In this document: piece by piece, positions 35,356 to 44,010 of the stretch
Position numbering within the stretch: position 1 is the first letter of the stretch
Layout: every line of letters begins with the position of its first letter
DNA from: Bacillota bacterium
Lineage (GTDB): Bacteria; Bacillota; Sulfobacillia; JAUYEG01
Length of the DNA stretch: 62,183 nt
Reading direction: 5' to 3'
Assembly (NCBI GenBank): GCA_030691505.1
Contig: JAUYEG010000139.1
Coordinates: 1 to 62,183, forward strand
Position numbers and translations under genes: made by a program
The notes under the pieces: model-generated
What the model was told of the DNA's origin: nothing
Databases searched by the model: none
The model's input: the letters and a program-made list of their open reading frames with translations, nothing else

Positions 35356-36789
35356 GTGTCCGGTTTCGACCTTCTGATCCGCAACGGGTGGCTCGTCGAT
35401 CCCAAGTGCACCCTTGACGGGCAGTACGATATCGGGCTGGCCGGAGGCAAGGTGGCGGCGGTGGCGCCGACCCTCGAGGGCTCTGCCCGGCATACCCTCG
35501 ATGCAGGCGGCAGGCTCGTCATGCCCGGCATCATCGACTCCCATGTGCACATACCTGGGCGGGGCATCGCGCACCGGGAGATGGCCCGGGCCGGGGTCAC
35601 CACGGCAGTGGACTTCGGGGGCTTCCGGCGCACGCTTGAGGAGCTCCCCGAAGCCGGGGCCGGGCTCAACATCGCCGGCCTTCAGACGATCGGTCCGTGG
35701 CCCGACGAGACGCCGGCGGCCTCCGAGGTCGAGGCGGCCACCGATGAGGTGCTTGCCGACGGGGGTCTCGGGATCAAGATCATGGGCGGCCACAGCCCCT
35801 CGTCGCCCGACGCAACCGCCCTGATGATCGAAACCGCTAACCGCCTCCACGCCTACGTGGCCTATCACGTCGGCAGCACCGCGACCGGCAGCCAGCTCCT
35901 GGGGCTCCGGGAGGCCTTTGACCTGGCAGGGCGCAACCGGCTGCACATCGCCCACGTGAACGCCTACCTGCGGGGCATGATCCGGCCACCCCTGGAGGAA
36001 AACCAGGAGGCGCTGGAGCGTCTGGCCGCGGCCTACTGGATGGTTTCCGAGTCTCACCTCGGCCCGCGAAACGGGACCGGCGGCCGCATCGGCCCGGACG
36101 GCATGCCGTCGGACTGGGTCACGCGCAACTGCCTCAAGATGCGGGGTTACGAGTTGACCCGCGAGGGGTTGCGGCAGGCCCTGGCTGACGGATACGCCGC
36201 GGTCAACACAATCCTCGACGGGGCCGTTGTCCAGGTTGCCGGGCCGGAGGGCGTGCGGCTGTGGGAGCAATCAGATACACGCGCCGGGCTGAGCTTTCCC
36301 GTCAACGTGCGCGCCACAGCGCTTGTGTGCGCCACGGCAAAGGTGCGGCGGGCCGACGGGAGCAGGGATTTCGTAGTTGACGCGATCAGCACCGACGGCG
36401 GTTCGTGGCGCAATTTCATTGCCCAGAACGGGCTTGCCCTGGTGAGGTTCGGGGCGCTGACCGCAGCCGAGTTTGTGCGCAAGGTCTCCTACGTCCCGGC
36501 GCTCATGTTTGGGATGGTCACCAAGGGCCATCTCTCGCCCGGCGCGGACGCCGACGTAACAATCCTGGACCAGGAGCGCTGCACCGCATACGCGTCCGTG
36601 GTGGGTGGCCGGGTCATCATGCTGTGCGGCACCGTGATCGGCAGCGGGGCAACCGTCATTTGCACCGGTCGCGGCGAGCGCAGGCTGCACCAGCGCGGTT
36701 TCGCCACGTCAACCGTGCGCATTGAGGACAGCCTGTTTTGGACCAAAGGGGACAGCGATCCCGGCCCCGGCGCGATCGAGATCCAGTAG
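35356..36789 (+). CDS. Cyclic amidohydrolase (dihydroorotase/hydantoinase superfamily)
   Basis: A 477-residue amidohydrolase. It has the metal-binding motif VMPGIIDSHVHIPG near residues 55-68, the NGWLVDP N-terminal strand and the C-terminal GHLSPGADADVTILD typical of the superfamily. A carboxylated-lysine position is plausible in GIKIMGGHSP. The GTG start has AAGGGGGG upstream. It sits between an aminotransferase and CoA/thiolase genes, so it may open a cyclic amide or lactam whose product feeds transamination and CoA-dependent cleavage. Ring substrate is unknown. Confidence 0.83.
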   Translation: MSGFDLLIRNGWLVDPKCTLDGQYDIGLAGGKVAAVAPTLEGSARHTLDAGGRLVMPGIIDSHVHIPGRGIAHREMARAGVTTAVDFGGFRRTLEELPEAGAGLNIAGLQTIGPWPDETPAASEVEAATDEVLADGGLGIKIMGGHSPSSPDATALMIETANRLHAYVAYHVGSTATGSQLLGLREAFDLAGRNRLHIAHVNAYLRGMIRPPLEENQEALERLAAAYWMVSESHLGPRNGTGGRIGPDGMPSDWVTRNCLKMRGYELTREGLRQALADGYAAVNTILDGAVVQVAGPEGVRLWEQSDTRAGLSFPVNVRATALVCATAKVRRADGSRDFVVDAISTDGGSWRNFIAQNGLALVRFGALTAAEFVRKVSYVPALMFGMVTKGHLSPGADADVTILDQERCTAYASVVGGRVIMLCGTVIGSGATVICTGRGERRLHQRGFATSTVRIEDSLFWTKGDSDPGPGAIEIQ

Positions 36790-36859
36790 CCCTGAACCGT
36801 CCGGCGAAAGGGCTGGTATCTGTGGCAGCTTCAGAGTGAGCGAGGAGGTTGAGGTATTC

Positions 36860-38077
36860 GTGGTCAAGACGAGACCGCTGGAGGGCCTGGTGGTCCTCGG
36901 AGTCGAGCAGTTCATTGCCGGTCCGTACTGCACCATGCTGCTGGCCGACGCGGGAGCCGAAGTCATCAAGATCGAACGCCCCGGCGTGGGGGACCCCCGG
37001 CGCACGATCGGCCCGTACGTGACGGCACAGGACGGCAGGACCCGTGTCAGCGGCGGCTTCCTGGAGTACAACCGCAACAAGAAAAGCGTCAGCCTCAACA
37101 TGCAATCGCCCAAAGGCAAGGAGATTCTTCGCGCCCTGGCGTCGCGGGCCGACGTGCTTGTGGAGAATTTCCGCCCCGGTACGATGGACCGCCTTGGGCT
37201 GGGCTACGAAGCGATCAGCGCGATCAATCCGGGGCTGGTCTACGCCGCGGTGAGCGGATTCGGCCAGCTGGCGGAATACGAAGGGCCCTACAGCAAGTGG
37301 CCGGCGTTCGACATCGTCGCCGAAGCCATGAGCGGCGTGATGCACCTGGTCGGATTCGAAGACCGGCCGCCGACGACCACGATCTACGGTCTGGCCGACA
37401 CGCATTCGGGGATGGTCACCGCCCTTGGCATCATGTTTGCCCTGCACGAGCGGGCGCACAGCGGCCTGGGGCAGTTTGTGGACACCTCGATGTACGACGC
37501 CATGCTCGGTCTCAACGAGCGGTGCCTGGCCTCCTATTCGTTGACGGGCGAGGTGCCCATGCGCGGCCAGGAGAAGATCCAGGGCCCGCGCGGCGCGTTC
37601 ATGGCCGCCGATGGATACGTGGCCCTCAACATACCGACCGACGATCTGTGGCAGCGGCTGACCGGCGTGCTCGGGCGCCCCGACCTGGTCACCGATCCGC
37701 GCAGCAAGGATGGGCCAAGCCGGGCCGTCAACGGCGAGTCCTTTTTGCGGCCGGTGATCGAGCAATGGATGGCCGGCAAGACCAAGGCCCAGATTGTCGA
37801 GCTGCTCCTTGCGGCGGGCGTTCCGGCGGGGCCGGTTCAGACCGCCGACGAGATCTTTGCCTGCCCGCACGTCGCGGCAAGGGGGATGCTCGTTGAAGTG
37901 CAGGACCCCGACTTGGGGGTCCGCAAATTCGCCCGCACCCCGGTACGGCTGTCGCGGGCCGCGGAGGTTGAGGGACGGCCCGTGCCGCGCCTCGGCGAAC
38001 ACACCGCGGAGGTTCTCGGCCGCCTGGGCTACACGGCCTCAGCCCTTGAGGCCCTCAAGGCCGAGGGGGTCATCTAG
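36860..38077 (+). CDS. Class III CoA-transferase (CaiB/BaiF family)
   Basis: A 405-residue CaiB/BaiF-type CoA-transferase, the usual length. N-terminal landmarks are LEGLVVLGVEQFIAGPYCTMLLADAGAEVIKIE and RNKKSVSLNMQSPKGKEIL; the catalytic Asp lies in the FVDTSMYDAM region. It moves CoA between carboxylic acids, activating an acid without ATP. GTG 36860 is chosen because the family N-terminus begins there; GGAGG is 11 nt upstream. In this operon it probably activates the acid that the following thiolase cleaves. Confidence 0.92.
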   Translation: MVKTRPLEGLVVLGVEQFIAGPYCTMLLADAGAEVIKIERPGVGDPRRTIGPYVTAQDGRTRVSGGFLEYNRNKKSVSLNMQSPKGKEILRALASRADVLVENFRPGTMDRLGLGYEAISAINPGLVYAAVSGFGQLAEYEGPYSKWPAFDIVAEAMSGVMHLVGFEDRPPTTTIYGLADTHSGMVTALGIMFALHERAHSGLGQFVDTSMYDAMLGLNERCLASYSLTGEVPMRGQEKIQGPRGAFMAADGYVALNIPTDDLWQRLTGVLGRPDLVTDPRSKDGPSRAVNGESFLRPVIEQWMAGKTKAQIVELLLAAGVPAGPVQTADEIFACPHVAARGMLVEVQDPDLGVRKFARTPVRLSRAAEVEGRPVPRLGEHTAEVLGRLGYTASALEALKAEGVI

Positions 38078-38121
38078 TTTCCTATAGCTCATCCAGCTCC
38101 GCAAAGATGGGAGGGCTCCAT

Positions 38122-39330
38122 TTGAACCGTAAGACAGACTACCCCCCGGGGCGGGCCCCGGTGATCGTCTCCGCGGTGCGGACTGCAATTGGCAAGTTTG
38201 GTGGCACCTTGGCCGGGTTCACGGCTGTCGAGCTTGGCGCCATGGTGGGGACCGAGGCGATCAAGCGGGCAGGAGTGGACGGGGCGCTGATTGACGAGGT
38301 CATCATGTCCAACGCCCGGCAGGCGGGCGTGGGGCCAAATCCCGGCCGGGCGGTCGTGCCCCGTTGCGGACTGGCCGAAACAGTCACCGGCTCTACGATC
38401 AACATGGCCTGCGGCTCCGGTCTCAAGGCGGTCGAAATGGCCTCGATGGCCATCGCCGCTGGCGCCGCGGATGTGGTTCTGGTCATCGGCGTCGAGGCGA
38501 TGAGCCAGATCCCCTACCTGCTTCCCGGCGCACGCTGGGGCTACCGGCTCGGCAACGGGGAAGCGCTTGACGCGCTGCACAAGGACGGTTTCATCTGCGC
38601 GCTGACCAACCAGCACATGGGCCTGACAGCCGAAAACGTTGCAAGCAGGTACGGCATCACCCGGCGCGAGAGCGACGAGTACGCCGCGCTCTCGCAGCAG
38701 CGCGCGGAGGCGGCCATCACAGGCGGGCATTTCGCATCGCAGATTCTGCCGGTTCCGATTGCCCAGCGCAAGGGGCCGGCGGTGCCGTTTGTGCAGGACG
38801 AGCACCCGAGGTTCGGGTCTACCGTCGAGGGCATCGCGGGTCTCAAGCCGGTTTTCAAGCCAGACGGCATCGTTACCGCGGCTAGCGCCTCGGGGATCAC
38901 CGATGGCGCCGCAGCCGTGGTCATCGCGGCAGAGGACACGGCGCAGGCTCACGGCCTGCCGGCGATGCTGCGCATCCGGGGCATGGCAAGCGCCGGCGTC
39001 GATCCCAGCTATATGGGGATCGGTCCTGTGCCCGCAACGCGCGCGGCCCTCGAGCGCACGGGACTGACCATCGCGGATCTGGACCTGATCGAAGTCAACG
39101 AGGCTTTTGCCCCGCAGGTGCTTGCGTGTGAACGTGACCTGGGCTACGATCGCGACCGGGCCAATGTGGACGGCGGGGCCATCGCGCTTGGCCATCCCAT
39201 CGGTATGACGGGCGTGCGGCTGCTGGTTGCCCTGGCCCACGCGATGCCGAGGCGTGGTGCCGGCCTTGGACTGGCGACGGTGTGCATCAACGGCGGCATG
39301 GGCATGGCGGCGGTGGTAGAGCAACTCTAG
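38122..39330 (+). CDS. Thiolase (acetyl-CoA acetyltransferase family)
   Basis: A 402-residue degradative or biosynthetic thiolase with the nucleophilic Cys97 in NMACGSGLKAVEMA, the GGAIALGHPIGMTG histidine motif and the C-terminal CINGGMGMA cysteine. It exchanges acetyl groups between CoA thioesters, here presumably the last step of the operon's catabolic route. The TTG at 38122 has GGAGG 7 nt upstream. It ends two bases from the convergent DUF4097 stop, so no terminator separates them. Confidence 0.94.
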   Translation: MNRKTDYPPGRAPVIVSAVRTAIGKFGGTLAGFTAVELGAMVGTEAIKRAGVDGALIDEVIMSNARQAGVGPNPGRAVVPRCGLAETVTGSTINMACGSGLKAVEMASMAIAAGAADVVLVIGVEAMSQIPYLLPGARWGYRLGNGEALDALHKDGFICALTNQHMGLTAENVASRYGITRRESDEYAALSQQRAEAAITGGHFASQILPVPIAQRKGPAVPFVQDEHPRFGSTVEGIAGLKPVFKPDGIVTAASASGITDGAAAVVIAAEDTAQAHGLPAMLRIRGMASAGVDPSYMGIGPVPATRAALERTGLTIADLDLIEVNEAFAPQVLACERDLGYDRDRANVDGGAIALGHPIGMTGVRLLVALAHAMPRRGAGLGLATVCINGGMGMAAVVEQL

Positions 39331-39332
39331 CC

Positions 39333-40523
39333 CTAGCGGCCGCGTATCTCTATTCGGGCGTAGGTTGTCCGCAGGGTGACGAGAGGGCCTCCGCCGTTCG
39401 CGTCTCCCTCCGCCCGGCTGCGGCGCCCATCGGATTGGGCCCGGAGCCCTGATAAGCTCGTCGTCGAAACCCCGGCCCTCTCGGAAGCGGCATCTACGGT
39501 CACCGGGCTCGACGAGGGCATCTCGACCGTGATGAGCCCGTGAACCGTCGTGACGTCGCATGCCGCCCCGGGCGCGGCATCGTAGTACACCGATGCCTTG
39601 CCGTACGTGGTTTCCACCTCAAGTGGGCCGCGGGCGCGCCGTACCGACACGTTGCCGTGACGGGAGACAATGCTCAGGACCCCTCCAACGTCGTCGCAGG
39701 TGACGTTGCCGTAAGTGCTGCGCACATCCAGCGGCCCCCCGATGAGGCTGGCGTCAAGAGCGCCATGCTCCGTCTCGACCGTGACGGCGCCGCCGATTGA
39801 CGAGAGGACGACGGCTCCGAAGCGCGACTTCACCTCCACCGGCCCGGCGAACCCGGCCGCCGTAACCGTGCCGTACTCCGCGCCGACCCGCACCTCAAGG
39901 CCTGGCGGAAGGTTGAGCAGCACGTCGGCCTGCGACCGCGAGGTCGTCCCGCCCGGGTTTTCGCCGGCGGCGCGTACCACCAGCCGCGACCCGATCCGCT
40001 GCACCGTCACGGAGACGGCATCGGCCGCCCTGCGGGCCTCGTCGGCGGTGCGGGCGCTCGCGGTTACCACCGCCTCCCCGCGCGGCTCAGCGCCGGGGGC
40101 GACCGCGACAAGCTCAACCCGGCCGACCCTGACGTCTATCTCCACAGCGGAAACGCCCTCAAGCGTAAGAGGCAGCCAGACGGTCTCAGTGACCCGGTGC
40201 GGGAACTGCCCACCGAACTGCCAGGCAAAACCAAACTCGGGGGCACAGCCCGGAAGCCAGGGCCCGGCAACTCCCCTGCCCAAGGCCAGGACCAGCGCCA
40301 AGAACAGCAAGGCCCACCCTGAGAGCCCAAACCTGACGGTCTGCCCGCCGCCCCGCGCCCTGCTCTGGGCCAAGAGCATCTCCGCGCCTAGGAGGATAAG
40401 GGCAACGGGCCACAACCGGACCAGGTCCACTGACCGGGCGTAGGTGCTGCTCCACAGGAGGACCAAACCGCTGGCGAGCAGGACCATGCCAAGGCTGAAA
40501 AGGCCTACTCCACGATGACGCAC
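39333..40523 (-). CDS. DUF4097 beta-solenoid-like membrane protein
   Basis: A 396-residue protein with two or three N-terminal membrane helices (about 6-26, 36-52, 67-85) followed by an extracellular repeat region of short beta strands. Runs of the form 'VxVxTxYGxVxxxxxGG' (AEYGTVTAAG, SRFGAVVLSS, TEHGALDASL, STYGNVTCDD) mark DUF4097, a putative adhesin-like beta-helix. It is the third gene of a sigma/anti-sigma operon, a common arrangement in Bacillota, and is thought to take part in envelope stress sensing. The GTG start has GGAGAGG 9 nt upstream. Confidence 0.85.
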   Translation of the reverse strand: MRHRGVGLFSLGMVLLASGLVLLWSSTYARSVDLVRLWPVALILLGAEMLLAQSRARGGGQTVRFGLSGWALLFLALVLALGRGVAGPWLPGCAPEFGFAWQFGGQFPHRVTETVWLPLTLEGVSAVEIDVRVGRVELVAVAPGAEPRGEAVVTASARTADEARRAADAVSVTVQRIGSRLVVRAAGENPGGTTSRSQADVLLNLPPGLEVRVGAEYGTVTAAGFAGPVEVKSRFGAVVLSSIGGAVTVETEHGALDASLIGGPLDVRSTYGNVTCDDVGGVLSIVSRHGNVSVRRARGPLEVETTYGKASVYYDAAPGAACDVTTVHGLITVEMPSSSPVTVDAASERAGVSTTSLSGLRAQSDGRRSRAEGDANGGGPLVTLRTTYARIEIRGR

Positions 40524-40554
40524 CCAGCCACACCTCTCCGAAGATCGAATCCTG

Positions 40555-41046
40555 CTACAGGCCGGTCAGGTTCCAGAGCGCCCCGGCGGCCCGGACAAGC
40601 CCCGGCCAAACCTGAGACCGCTCGCCCGCGTACCGCGAGAGCTGTGACCCCAGCCGCGCGGCCCCGCTCACGAGCATGTCGCCCGCCGGAGGCCACAGGA
40701 AGGCCAGGCCCGCGACTGCCAGCGCCACAGAGGCCGCGGCCAGCACGCCTGCATGGAGCAGCCGGCGAGGGTTGACGCGGCCCGGAGCGCCCGCCCCAAC
40801 TCCTACCCCCGCCCCCTGAAACACGTGCGCGCGTCGCATGCGCAGCAGTACGCCCTCCTGAAGGCCTGAAGGCGCCTTTGCCCGCAGTGCGACCTGGAAC
40901 TGCCCCATTTCCTCACGCAACAGGGCCTCCTCCGCGGCGCAGGCCGGGCATCCGGCCAGATGCGCGGCGATCTCCTGCGCGGCGATGGCGGACAACTCGC
41001 CGTGCAGGTAGGGAAGCAGCATCAGACGCGTGCGGTGGCAGGGCAT
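40555..41046 (-). CDS. Zinc-finger anti-sigma factor (zf-HC2 type)
   Basis: A 163-residue protein with the cytosolic zinc-binding anti-sigma motif H-x3-C-x2-C (EIAAHLAGCPACAAEEALL) near residues 25-42, and one TM helix (about 99-117), so the sensor end lies outside. It overlaps the sigma gene by 25 bp, giving translational coupling and matched stoichiometry. It should hold the ECF sigma factor inactive until an envelope signal arrives. Confidence 0.9.
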   Translation of the reverse strand: MPCHRTRLMLLPYLHGELSAIAAQEIAAHLAGCPACAAEEALLREEMGQFQVALRAKAPSGLQEGVLLRMRRAHVFQGAGVGVGAGAPGRVNPRRLLHAGVLAAASVALAVAGLAFLWPPAGDMLVSGAARLGSQLSRYAGERSQVWPGLVRAAGALWNLTGL

Positions 41047-41597
41047 GGCAGGCCCTCCTCCTTTTCAATCCTGCGGCGCAGCGCGAGGTGCGCCCTTCTA
41101 AGCCAGGTCGCGACGGTGTTCTCCGGCACTTCAAGCACCGCGGCGATTTCCCGGTAAGAGAGATCGAGCCCATATCGAAGAACGACAGTCGAGCGTTGGT
41201 TGGGCGACAAATCCTCAACGGCCTGCCTGACGTGCCGGGCCTCGTCGGAGCGCACGGCCACGTCGTCCGGGCCGGGGTCGGCGGCGGCAGGCCACTCGTC
41301 CGCGCCCGCGCCCGCGTCAATGCCAAACCCGAAGGGCGGCCGCGGCGGGACCGTCAGAACCCTGCCTCTCGACCTGAGACGGTCATAGCAAAGATTGAGC
41401 GTGATCCGGCAGAGGTAGGCGCGAAGCGATGTGTGAATCTCCGCCCGCCTCCTCTCGAGGGCGACAAATGCACGGAGAAACGCGTCCTGCACGACGTCCT
41501 CCGCATCTTGCTTGTTGCCCAGCGTGTGCAGGGCAAGTCCGTAGAGCTGGGCCCCGTGTTGCTCGACGAGGCGGGCCCAAGCCGCGCTTGTGTTCAC
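41022..41597 (-). CDS. ECF RNA polymerase sigma factor (sigma-70 family, group 4)
   Basis: A 191-residue ECF sigma factor. Region 2 lies at about 1-75 (LYGLALHTLGNKQDAEDVVQDAFLRAF, then RAYLCRITLNLCYDRLR) and region 4 at about 125-180 (LSPNQRSTVVLRYGLDLSYREIAAVLEVPENTVATWLRRA). A charged, Pro/Gly-rich linker of about 35 residues joins them. GTG 41597 has GGGGG 7 nt upstream. It is followed by its anti-sigma and a DUF4097 protein. Confidence 0.95.
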   Translation of the reverse strand: MNTSAAWARLVEQHGAQLYGLALHTLGNKQDAEDVVQDAFLRAFVALERRRAEIHTSLRAYLCRITLNLCYDRLRSRGRVLTVPPRPPFGFGIDAGAGADEWPAAADPGPDDVAVRSDEARHVRQAVEDLSPNQRSTVVLRYGLDLSYREIAAVLEVPENTVATWLRRAHLALRRRIEKEEGLPCPATARV

Positions 41598-41728
41598 CAG
41601 CAGGCCCCCGTGGCGCTGACTTCGCAGTTCCGCCGCATTGCGGAGTCGCAGTCAGTATTCAAGACTTCCGATTGATGCCCGCTCTTTCACCCAACCGACT
41701 CGGCAATCGCAGGCAGGACACGTTCTAC

Positions 41729-41754
41729 GCTGCGGGGAAAGTTGACCCCGCAGC
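41729..41754. promoter_or_regulatory. Perfect 9-bp inverted repeat upstream of the Ldh-family gene
   Basis: GCTGCGGGG-N8-CCCCGCAGC lies 47 bp before the dehydrogenase start. There is no U tract, so it is more likely an operator or leader hairpin than a terminator. The sigma gene diverges on the other side. Confidence 0.5.
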
Positions 41755-41800
41755 AACCGATGCGGTCGCATTTCCCCCCGCATATCCATGGAGGTGGCTC

Positions 41801-42841
41801 ATGGCCAACTACCGCTGGGATTCCCTACGTTCTTTCGTCGCCGCGGTGTTCAAATCCGCTGGCTCAGACCCGGAAGAAGCGCTGCTCGTCGCAGACAATC
41901 TCGTCCGGGCCAACATGCGCGGGGTCGATTCGCACGGCGTCATGCGCGTGCCGTCATATCTGCGGCGGCTCAAGACCGGCCTCATCGCCACCCCGGCGTC
42001 GATGAGAGTCGTCCGCGAGACCCCGGTCACGGCGGTTCTTGACGGCGCAAACGGCTGGGGCGCCGTCGTCGGCAAGGCGGCGATGGACCTGGCCATGGCC
42101 AAGGCGGGCGCAGTCGGAATGGGCGCCGTGGGGGTCGTCAACTCAAATCACTTCGGCTACGCCGCCTACTACGGCGAAATGGCCCTGGCCCAAGGATTGA
42201 TCGGCATTGCCCTGACAAACGCCAATCCGGTGGTGCCCGCGTTTGGCGGCCGGGTTGCCGTCGAGGGCACAAACCCGATCTGCATCTGCGTGCCTGCCGG
42301 CAAGGAGCCGCCGTTTGTGTTTGACGCCGCGACCACGGTCGTGGCGCGGGGCAAGGTCGACCTGGCGATCAAGAAGGGCATCTCCATCCCCGACAACTGG
42401 GGGCTCACTGCGGACGGCTTACCCACGACCGACCCGTCGGCCGTAGTGCTGATGCAGTCGCTGGGGGGCTACAAGGGATTTGATCTGGCTGTCGCGGTCG
42501 ACATCCTGTGCGGCGTCCTCAACGGCGGTCCGTTTGCGGCAGACGTCGGCCGCCTCAGGGAAGGGGATACTCCGCAGTACGTCGGCCATTTCCTGCTCGC
42601 CATCAAGATCGAGGCCTTCAGGGAGCCGGCGCAATTCCGCGCCGACATGGACAGCCTGCTGTGCCAGCTGCGCCAGCCGCGCGCCGACGGCCAGGGGCAC
42701 ACCCTGGTGGCCGGCGACCCCGAGCGGGCCGCGTTCGCCGAGCGTCAGCAGCACGGCGTCCCCCTGCCGGACGAAATCGAGCGCGACCTGCGGCAGTTGG
42801 CCGCCGAGGCGGGCCTCTGCTTCCCGGACCCGGTGGGGTAG
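41801..42841 (+). CDS. Ldh_2 family malate/lactate/ureidoglycolate-type dehydrogenase
   Basis: A 346-residue NAD(P)-dependent oxidoreductase of the Ldh/YlbC/ComC family, whose members use malate, sulfolactate, ureidoglycolate or 2,3-diketogulonate. Family landmarks are ANMRGVDSHGVMRVP, VVNSNHFGYAAYYGEMA with the catalytic His, and AFGGRVAVEGTNPICICVPAG. ATG 41801 follows GGAGGTGG. Codon frame is open much further upstream but that region carries the divergent sigma start and an inverted repeat. Specific substrate is unknown. Confidence 0.88.
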   Translation: MANYRWDSLRSFVAAVFKSAGSDPEEALLVADNLVRANMRGVDSHGVMRVPSYLRRLKTGLIATPASMRVVRETPVTAVLDGANGWGAVVGKAAMDLAMAKAGAVGMGAVGVVNSNHFGYAAYYGEMALAQGLIGIALTNANPVVPAFGGRVAVEGTNPICICVPAGKEPPFVFDAATTVVARGKVDLAIKKGISIPDNWGLTADGLPTTDPSAVVLMQSLGGYKGFDLAVAVDILCGVLNGGPFAADVGRLREGDTPQYVGHFLLAIKIEAFREPAQFRADMDSLLCQLRQPRADGQGHTLVAGDPERAAFAERQQHGVPLPDEIERDLRQLAAEAGLCFPDPVG

Positions 42842-42927
42842 GGCGGGGCAGGGCGGCGTAGCTGGGCGGGGCAAGCGGGGCAGGCGCTGCAGGCGGGGCG
42901 CCGGTCTTCTCGCCCCGACGCTCCGCT

Positions 42928-43102
42928 CCTGCTTTCTAGGGAGCAGGTCGGTCCGCAGCCTGTTTTCTACAAAGCAGGTGCGGCACCCGACCTGATCTCT
43001 GAAGAGCAGGAAGCGGCTTGCTGCTCTGTGGCGAGCAGGTTGTCAGGATCACCTGCTATGTGGGAGACACATCCTTCGCCTTCCTGCTCGCTTCGAAGCA
43101 GG
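42928..43102. repeat. Hairpin array 2: six degenerate ~31-bp units with a CCTGCT-N8-AGCAGG core
   Basis: Twenty-base cores start at 42928, 42959, 42991, 43020, 43052 and 43083, spaced 29-32 bp. Four of the six are CCTG-N12-CAGG, the fourth begins GCTG, and the fifth keeps only its left arm (CCTGCT). The inner arms favour CT/AG so that each can form a six-base-pair stem with an 8-nt loop. Loops and the 9-12-nt spacers differ in every unit. The array fills most of the 300-bp gap between the Ldh-family gene and the convergent HTH/nuclease-like gene; no gene is seen in that gap. Confidence 0.75.
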
Positions 43103-43140
43103 AGGTCGTGGGAGGCAGGGGTCCCACCTTTGTTGAAGGG

Positions 43141-43875
43141 CTACTGACGCCCCGCCGCGCGCGCCTTCGCCCCGTATCCCGTGCACAGACTGGCAAGCGT
43201 CCGGTAGTAGCAGCCGCCGACATCAACCGTCCGGCGTGGGAGCTGCGCAGGAAGCAGGGTCTCAAGGATGTCCGGGTGGAGCTGGTCCACCGTGACGGTA
43301 ACCATCGCCACCTTGGCGTTCAGGCTGATACCGCCCTTGATGAGGTCTCTTGTCTGTGTTTCCCGTAGTGTCCTTTCGTCGGGGTAACGCCCCGTGAGTT
43401 CGTAGTGCTGAGGGCCGTTGAACTCGAAGGCAACTCCATGCAATAGGTAGTAGCGGTCGTACTCGAGCAACTCCCCGGTCTTTGGGTTGATAAGGAATCC
43501 GGGGCGGGCGTTGTCAATATACTCGTCGCTGTCCACCCGCAGGTCGAGGAAGCGCTTCATCAGGTATTCGCCCTTGTTTGCGACCAGGCTGTACCCGGTT
43601 TCCAGGGCGTTCGCCATCAGTTCCTGACAACGCTGCGGGACCAGCACTGTTGGGCGCAGACCCTTCCCGCAGCGGGTGAGGGACAGCCAGCCACGTTGTG
43701 CCAGCCTGCTGCAGGCCATGGCGGCTGCGCTCCTGGTGGTCCTGGCCTCTGCGGCGAGAGCAGATAGACTGATCGGAGAGGCCACATACGTCACGAAGTA
43801 CACGACCAGCTCAAGTGTGCCTAGCTCGTGATCCGCCAGGAGTTCGCGCGCAACCTCATCTGGAACAGCCAACAC
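43141..43875 (-). CDS. Winged-helix plus PD-(D/E)xK nuclease-like protein
   Basis: About 244 residues and not a family I can name. The first part looks like a winged HTH (VARELLADHELGTLELVVYFVTYVAS, then LAAEARTTRSAAAMACSRLAQRGWLSLTR). The C-terminal part resembles PD-(D/E)xK nucleases of the DUF559/Vsr type: GELLEYDRYYLLHGVAFEFNGPQHYE, with a downstream QTRDLIKGG helix and strand AKVAMVTVTVDQL. GTG 43875 is favoured over ATG 43893 because GGGGAGG lies 6 nt before it. Its 3' end runs into the hairpin array. Confidence 0.68.
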   Translation of the reverse strand: MLAVPDEVARELLADHELGTLELVVYFVTYVASPISLSALAAEARTTRSAAAMACSRLAQRGWLSLTRCGKGLRPTVLVPQRCQELMANALETGYSLVANKGEYLMKRFLDLRVDSDEYIDNARPGFLINPKTGELLEYDRYYLLHGVAFEFNGPQHYELTGRYPDERTLRETQTRDLIKGGISLNAKVAMVTVTVDQLHPDILETLLPAQLPRRTVDVGGCYYRTLASLCTGYGAKARAAGRQ

Positions 43876-44010
43876 ACGGGACCTCCCCGGCATGCCGATA
43901 CACCAACTCTAGCACAGAGAGGACCGATATGGAACAATCTGCCATGCGCAAGACCCGTGCCGGGCCTGCGCTCCGATTCTGGGAGCCAGCCCTACTTCCT
44001 GCTCCCTGAC

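Noticed and set aside
36656-38002. A 448-residue minus-strand frame opposite the CoA-transferase
   Set aside because: Antisense to a full-length CaiB-type gene and without a start signal or family features.
38089-39561. A 490-residue minus-strand frame opposite the thiolase gene
   Set aside because: Shadow of the thiolase, which has all catalytic motifs. The frame also spans the end of the DUF4097 gene.
42928-43102. CRISPR array
   Set aside because: The ~31-bp period and regular spacing look CRISPR-like at first, but the repeated part is a variable palindrome with only its ends conserved, spacers are 9-12 nt, and no cas gene is present.
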